Positions 5,932 to 8,652 of a stretch of 8,652 nucleotides of DNA are shown here, piece after piece (within the stretch, counting starts at the first letter, position 1; each line of letters opens with the position of its first letter). The DNA comes from Nitrosopumilus sp. UBA526 (GTDB taxonomy: Archaea; Thermoproteota; Nitrososphaeria; Nitrososphaerales; Nitrosopumilaceae). Where the stretch lies: positions 2,922 to 11,573 of the forward strand of contig DAXZ01000018.1 in NCBI GenBank assembly GCA_002506665.1. Direction: 5' to 3'. The translations under genes were made by a program, and so were the position numbers. Below the pieces are notes generated by a model, which saw only the letters and a program-made list of their open reading frames with translations, made no database searches and had not been told where the DNA came from.

Positions 5932-5937
5932 TATAAG
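5932..5937 (+). promoter_or_regulatory. TATA box of secE-spt5
   Basis: TATAAG within GAGATATAAGGAC is centred about 25 bases ahead of the ATG at 5960, the position expected for a leaderless archaeal transcript. It sits inside the 39-base gap shared with dtdA. Confidence 0.5.
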
Positions 5938-5943
5938 GACACC

Positions 5944-5951
5944 TTATTAAT
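5944..5951 (-). promoter_or_regulatory. TATA box of dtdA-ogt
   Basis: Read on the minus strand, ATTAATAA at 5951-5944 is centred about 27 bases ahead of the dtdA ATG at 5920. It lies only about 6 bases from the TATA box for secE, so the two pre-initiation complexes could hinder each other. Confidence 0.45.
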
Positions 5952-5959
5952 TTCCACCA

Positions 5960-6133
5960 ATGAACCCTAGGCAGACTTTGAGAAATATGGCAAATACCAT
6001 GAAGATGGCCCGAAAGCCAGACAGGGACGAGTATTCGCAGCACCTAAGACTTGTTTTGTTAGGAATAGCAGGAGTAGGAGCTATCGGCTTTACAATTCAG
6101 TTTGTCTTTTCCGTAATTACGTTTGGTAGATAA
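5960..6133 (+). CDS. secE: Preprotein translocase subunit SecE (Sec61 gamma)
   Basis: This is the small membrane subunit that clamps the SecY channel. The 57-codon gene encodes a basic, cytoplasmic N-terminal helix (MARKPDRDEYSQHLRL at 16-31), with the motif seen in archaeal SecE just before the membrane. One transmembrane segment follows at about 31-53 (LVLLGIAGVGAIGFTIQFV and onward). Length and single membrane span fit the family. The ATG at 5960 agrees with the TATA box; later ATGs at 5987, 5999 and 6005 would shorten the amphipathic helix. The TAA is 2 bases ahead of the spt5 start, and the secE-spt5-rpl11 order is widely conserved, which supports the call for such a short gene. Confidence 0.88.
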   Translation: MNPRQTLRNMANTMKMARKPDRDEYSQHLRLVLLGIAGVGAIGFTIQFVFSVITFGR

Positions 6134-6135
6134 AA

Positions 6136-6594
6136 TTGTCAGAAGAGATAAGATCACACCTGTTTGCAATTAGAACCACAGGAGGGCAGGAAAAGGTGGT
6201 AATGAGATTGCTTGAGGCAAAAGCCAATGCAGACCAGATAAACATCCAGTCTGTCCTACTAGTAGATAATCTAAAGGGATATGTTGTAATTGAGGCAATC
6301 AATCCCAGTGATGCATACATGGCAGTAGAGGGAGTAAGACACATCCGCGGTCAACTAAGAGGTGAGTTGGAGTTTAAGGACATTGAAGGGTATCTAATCA
6401 AGAAATCAACGGTTTCACAGTTGGCAATAGACAATATCGTAGAGATTACAGGAGGGCCGTTTAAGGGAATGAAGGCAACAATTACCAGGATTGATGTTGA
6501 GAAGGAAGAGGCAACAGTGGTCTTGTTGGATGCGTCATACCAGTTACCAGTTACAGTGGATGCAAACTATCTAAAGTTGTCTAGTGAGGCCTAG
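6136..6594 (+). CDS. spt5: Transcription elongation factor Spt5 (NusG homologue)
   Basis: Spt5 binds the RNA polymerase clamp, usually with Spt4, and raises processivity. The 152 residues show an NGN domain at about 6-85 (HLFAIRTTGGQEKVVMRLL, then LKGYVVIEA and VRHIRGQLRGELEF) and a KOW domain at about 98-150, with VEITGGPFKGMKATITRID as the core motif. Size and two-domain order are normal for archaeal Spt5. Translation starts at a TTG (6136), two bases after the secE stop, with GGTAGAT as a possible ribosome binding site in the end of secE. The two genes form an operon. Confidence 0.93.
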   Translation: MSEEIRSHLFAIRTTGGQEKVVMRLLEAKANADQINIQSVLLVDNLKGYVVIEAINPSDAYMAVEGVRHIRGQLRGELEFKDIEGYLIKKSTVSQLAIDNIVEITGGPFKGMKATITRIDVEKEEATVVLLDASYQLPVTVDANYLKLSSEA

Positions 6595-6602
6595 AGGAAG
6601 GA

Positions 6603-6608
6603 TTAAAT
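6603..6608 (+). promoter_or_regulatory. Possible TATA box of rpl11
   Basis: TTAAAT lies about 25 bases ahead of the rpl11 ATG at 6631 and just after the spt5 stop, so L11 may have its own leaderless transcript besides read-through from secE-spt5. The match is modest. Confidence 0.3.
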
Positions 6609-6630
6609 TTTCAGGTTGGATTGATGTAAC

Positions 6631-7110
6631 ATGGGAGAACAAAAAGTATCAGCACTTGTAACAGGTGGCGGCGCATCATCGGGTCCCCCACTAGGCCCCG
6701 CACTAGGCCCCCTAGGTGTCAACATCATGCAGGTCATCAACGCAATTAATGAAAAGACCAAAGACTTTGAGGGAATGAAAGTTCCGGTGACAGTTATAGT
6801 TGATACGGATACCAAAAAATATGACATTGAAATAGGAGTCCCTTCATCTGCTGCGCTAATAATGAAAGAAGCTGGAATCCAAAAGGGTTCAGGAACATCA
6901 GGTACCGAATGGGTGGGAGATGTCACAATGGATTCCATAGTCAAAGTGGCAAACACAAAGATTGAAAAATCCTATGCCACGTCACTAAAGTCAGTTGCAA
7001 AGACAGTCATCGGGACATGTGTGGCACTCGGAGTCAAGGTGGAAGGAAAGACGCCAAAGGAGATCACAGCAGAGGTCAACGAGGGCAAATGGGATGCAAA
7101 GTTCCAATAA
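6631..7110 (+). CDS. rpl11: Large-subunit ribosomal protein L11
   Basis: L11 forms the stalk base of the 50S subunit and binds the GTPase-associated region of 23S rRNA. The 159 residues include the near-invariant loop SSGPPLGPALGPLGVNIMQ (about 14-32) of the N-terminal domain. The C-terminal RNA-binding domain carries KEAGIQKGSG, then ATSLKSVAKTVIGTCVALGV and VEGKTPKEI. Length is that of archaeal L11. The gene follows spt5 after 36 bases, in the conserved secE-spt5-rpl11 order. The L1-L10-L12 genes that often follow are not here: the TAA (7108-7110) directly abuts the end of the convergent Lrp gene. A GC-rich stretch near 6680-6710 encodes the Gly/Pro loop. Confidence 0.95.
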   Translation: MGEQKVSALVTGGGASSGPPLGPALGPLGVNIMQVINAINEKTKDFEGMKVPVTVIVDTDTKKYDIEIGVPSSAALIMKEAGIQKGSGTSGTEWVGDVTMDSIVKVANTKIEKSYATSLKSVAKTVIGTCVALGVKVEGKTPKEITAEVNEGKWDAKFQ

Positions 7111-7566
7111 TCACTCAAACAGATAGATGGGATCCTTGTCGGTCTTTTGCAGTTCTACAAAGGTTTCAGTACTTTGGATGCCTTGAATTTTGCCAATCTT
7201 TTCAATTACTACAGAGTGAAGGGATTCAAGGTTCTTGGCATAGACATGAATCATCATATCAAATCTGCCGGTAATTTCTGAGATGGACACGACTTCGGTA
7301 GTCTCCATTAGTTTTTTATGAATTGTGTCTTTGAGTTTTGGATCCCGATTGATTCCAACAGATGCCTTGACCTCGATTCCCAAAAGAGAGTCATCAATCT
7401 CGATGGTGAATTTCTTGATAAGTCCCTTCTTCATCAGTCTCTTAATTCTGCTATACAGTACTGATGCATTGATTCCAAGTTTTTTGGATAATGCCGGAAC
7501 AGAGATCGAGCCATCGGCAGTTAGCTCATAAAGCAGTTTCATATCCAACTCATCAAATCGGTGCAA
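7111..7566 (-). CDS. Lrp/AsnC-family transcriptional regulator
   Basis: This is a DNA-binding regulator of the feast/famine type, which forms dimers and octamers and often senses amino acids. The 151 residues open with a winged helix-turn-helix (about 4-55): DELDMKLLYEL, then ISVPALSKKLGINASVLYSR and KKGLIKKFTIEID. A RAM ligand-binding domain (about 65-145) has VVSISEITGRFDMMIHVYAK and FVELQKTD. The start is a TTG at 7566; the ATG at 7542 would remove the beginning of helix 1, and the TATA-like box at 7591-7600 is correctly spaced for 7566. The effector and targets cannot be told from sequence. Its stop abuts that of rpl11 on the other strand with no bases between. Confidence 0.9.
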   Translation of the reverse strand: MHRFDELDMKLLYELTADGSISVPALSKKLGINASVLYSRIKRLMKKGLIKKFTIEIDDSLLGIEVKASVGINRDPKLKDTIHKKLMETTEVVSISEITGRFDMMIHVYAKNLESLHSVVIEKIGKIQGIQSTETFVELQKTDKDPIYLFE

Positions 7567-7590
7567 CTTGGTTGAAAAATCTGGTTATGA

Positions 7591-7600
7591 TTTAATATAT
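7591..7600 (-). promoter_or_regulatory. TATA box of the Lrp-family gene
   Basis: On the minus strand ATATATTAAA reads from 7600 to 7591, centred about 29 bases ahead of the TTG at 7566. This supports leaderless initiation at that TTG. The AT-rich region behind it could also hold autoregulatory Lrp sites, but I see no clear palindrome. Confidence 0.5.
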
Positions 7601-7695
7601 GTAGGTTTTCAGTATAATTTCCACCTTAATTATAATTATTTTAGCAAAAATATGTAAATTTTTGAAAATATCTGTGAATGGTTTGGCAATGAATT

Positions 7696-7700
7696 AAAAA
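7696..7700 (-). terminator. Possible T-run terminator after the Fic gene
   Basis: On the minus strand a TTTTT run after CGCTC lies about 18 bases past the Fic stop. Archaeal polymerases often terminate at such runs without a hairpin. The evidence is weak in AT-rich DNA. Confidence 0.25.
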
Positions 7701-7717
7701 GAGCGGGTTTTTTTGAT

Positions 7718-8590
7718 TTACAAATATTTCCTATTATCTCTGAGGTATTTTGCTACAAACCATTTTACAAAGATAAAATCATTGTTTTGTAGGTGAGAGG
7801 ATTCCAGTTTTTTGATGTATGTTTGTTTTTCTTTTGGTTCAATGTTTACTATAGGATGTTTGTTTTTGTGTAATATCAACAACATTAACATCCTTCCAAT
7901 TCTCCCATTTCCACCAATAAATGGATGTATCATCTCAAATCTACAGTGAAATATTGCAGACATTACTACTGGGTTAGTCTTGGTTTTGTTTTTGTTGTAC
8001 CATTTTATTAGTCGGGTAATGTCTGGAATAACGTCATCCCACAAGGCGTATTCTGTTTTTCCCAAATATGGAGCTACATCTGCTCTTCTAAAACACCCTG
8101 CATTGTTTGTGTTAGTTTTTTCAAACAATTTTTTGTGCCAATCAAGAATCAGTTTTTTTGAGATATCCTCATCTGCATTTAGCATGTCATCAAAGATTAT
8201 TGCTGTTTGTTCAGCCTCTACAATGTCTTTAGTCAAGGTATCTTTAGGAGACAGATGATCCTCCAATAATTTCCTCGTTTGATGCAATGTCATAGTACTT
8301 GCTTCAATTCTTTGTGTGCTGTAGGTGTGAATAATTTTGAGTTCGTGATATTCTGATTTGAGGATTTTGGGATCAGTTTCTTTAAAAGACTTCAAATATT
8401 TTTTTTGAATTTTTTCCGCTAGTGGATTTTTTTCTTTTTGGAAAATTTCTTCTTCAAACTCTTTTTTTAATTGGTCTAGATTGTCAGGTATTTCTTTGCC
8501 TAGATATCCCTCATATTGTTTTATGCTAGTTTTATGAATTAGATAATAATATTCTGCATTGCCCCTAGTTCGTTTAGTTACTGATACCAT
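7718..8590 (-). CDS. Fic-domain protein (probable AMP- or nucleotide-transferase)
   Basis: Fic enzymes typically transfer AMP from ATP to a Ser, Thr or Tyr of a target protein. The 290 residues show an N-terminal strand-rich segment (AEYYYLIHKTSIKQYEGYLG, 12-31), a charged helical linker (about 36-80), and an inhibitory-helix motif around 91-101 (STQRIEASTMT, Glu96 in the position of the class II inhibitory Glu). The Fic core ends in HPFIGGNGRIGR at 222-233, with catalytic His222. The position that is normally Asp or Glu in HPFx(D/E)GNGR is Gly226 here. No separate antitoxin gene adjoins it, in line with a built-in inhibitory Glu. DNA is AT-rich (15 G/C of 60 at 8401-8460), unlike the core genes, which hints at transfer. 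The family is sure; activity and target are not. Confidence 0.9.
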   Translation of the reverse strand: MVSVTKRTRGNAEYYYLIHKTSIKQYEGYLGKEIPDNLDQLKKEFEEEIFQKEKNPLAEKIQKKYLKSFKETDPKILKSEYHELKIIHTYSTQRIEASTMTLHQTRKLLEDHLSPKDTLTKDIVEAEQTAIIFDDMLNADEDISKKLILDWHKKLFEKTNTNNAGCFRRADVAPYLGKTEYALWDDVIPDITRLIKWYNKNKTKTNPVVMSAIFHCRFEMIHPFIGGNGRIGRMLMLLILHKNKHPIVNIEPKEKQTYIKKLESSHLQNNDFIFVKWFVAKYLRDNRKYL

Positions 8591-8610
8591 AATATGACTT
8601 GCCCATAGTA

Positions 8611-8620
8611 TATTAATATA
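8611..8620 (-). promoter_or_regulatory. TATA box of the Fic gene
   Basis: TATTAATATA, which reads TATATTAATA on the minus strand, is centred about 26 bases ahead of the ATG at 8590, with no Shine-Dalgarno between. The run is nearly palindromic, so it could also serve a plus-strand gene beyond the window. Confidence 0.45.
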
Positions 8621-8652
8621 TTTTATGAAATTATAATAAAACGCTGGGTAAT

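Noticed and set aside
5921..6043. Upstream extension of dtdA to an ATG at 6043
   Set aside because: It overlaps secE on the opposite strand, and the extra 41 residues do not resemble the DtdA family, which begins at the MELLVAYRDD segment.

Overview
The window looks like a low-GC ammonia-oxidising archaeon (Nitrososphaerota/Thaumarchaeota, Nitrosopumilus- or Nitrosarchaeum-like). The signs are archaeal-type ribosomal proteins L32e and L19e, an archaeal D-aminoacyl-tRNA deacylase (DtdA), a secE-spt5-rpl11 order, TTG/GTG starts, and TATA boxes about 25-29 bases ahead of starts that lack clear Shine-Dalgarno sites (leaderless transcripts). This placement rests on protein and promoter style; no database search was possible.

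Layout. Bases 1-340 hold the 3' end of an unrecognised gene and an overlapping 51-residue ORF. Bases 341-782 are non-coding, with a repeat copy and two tandem stem-loops. Bases 783-3513 are an AT-rich restriction-modification cassette: a D12-class adenine methylase, an AlwI-family (type IIS) restriction endonuclease split over two frames, and a beta-class adenine methylase. Bases 3514-4007 are non-coding and hold a second, diverged copy of the same roughly 110-base repeat, so the cassette lies between direct repeats. From 4008 the DNA is core genome of clearly higher GC: L32e-L19e (+), facing ogt and dtdA (-), then from a shared 39-base divergent promoter region secE-spt5-rpl11 (+), facing an Lrp/AsnC regulator (-). 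The end of the window (7718-8590, -) is another AT-rich accessory gene, a Fic-domain protein.

How it fits together. Two adenine methylases plus one nuclease is the usual arrangement for a type IIS enzyme with an asymmetric target, where each strand needs its own methylase. The nuclease is frameshifted and appears to lack its middle region. The first methylase appears to have lost its original start through a second one-base frameshift. The cassette therefore looks like a decaying or phase-switched restriction system that may now only methylate, unless both indels are sequencing errors. The core genes serve translation (L32e, L19e, L11, DtdA), protein export (SecE), transcription elongation (Spt5), DNA repair (Ogt) and regulation (Lrp). 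I see no clearly new system. The most informative parts are the decay pattern of the cassette, its flanking repeats with a conserved hairpin, and the Fic protein with a changed active-site motif.
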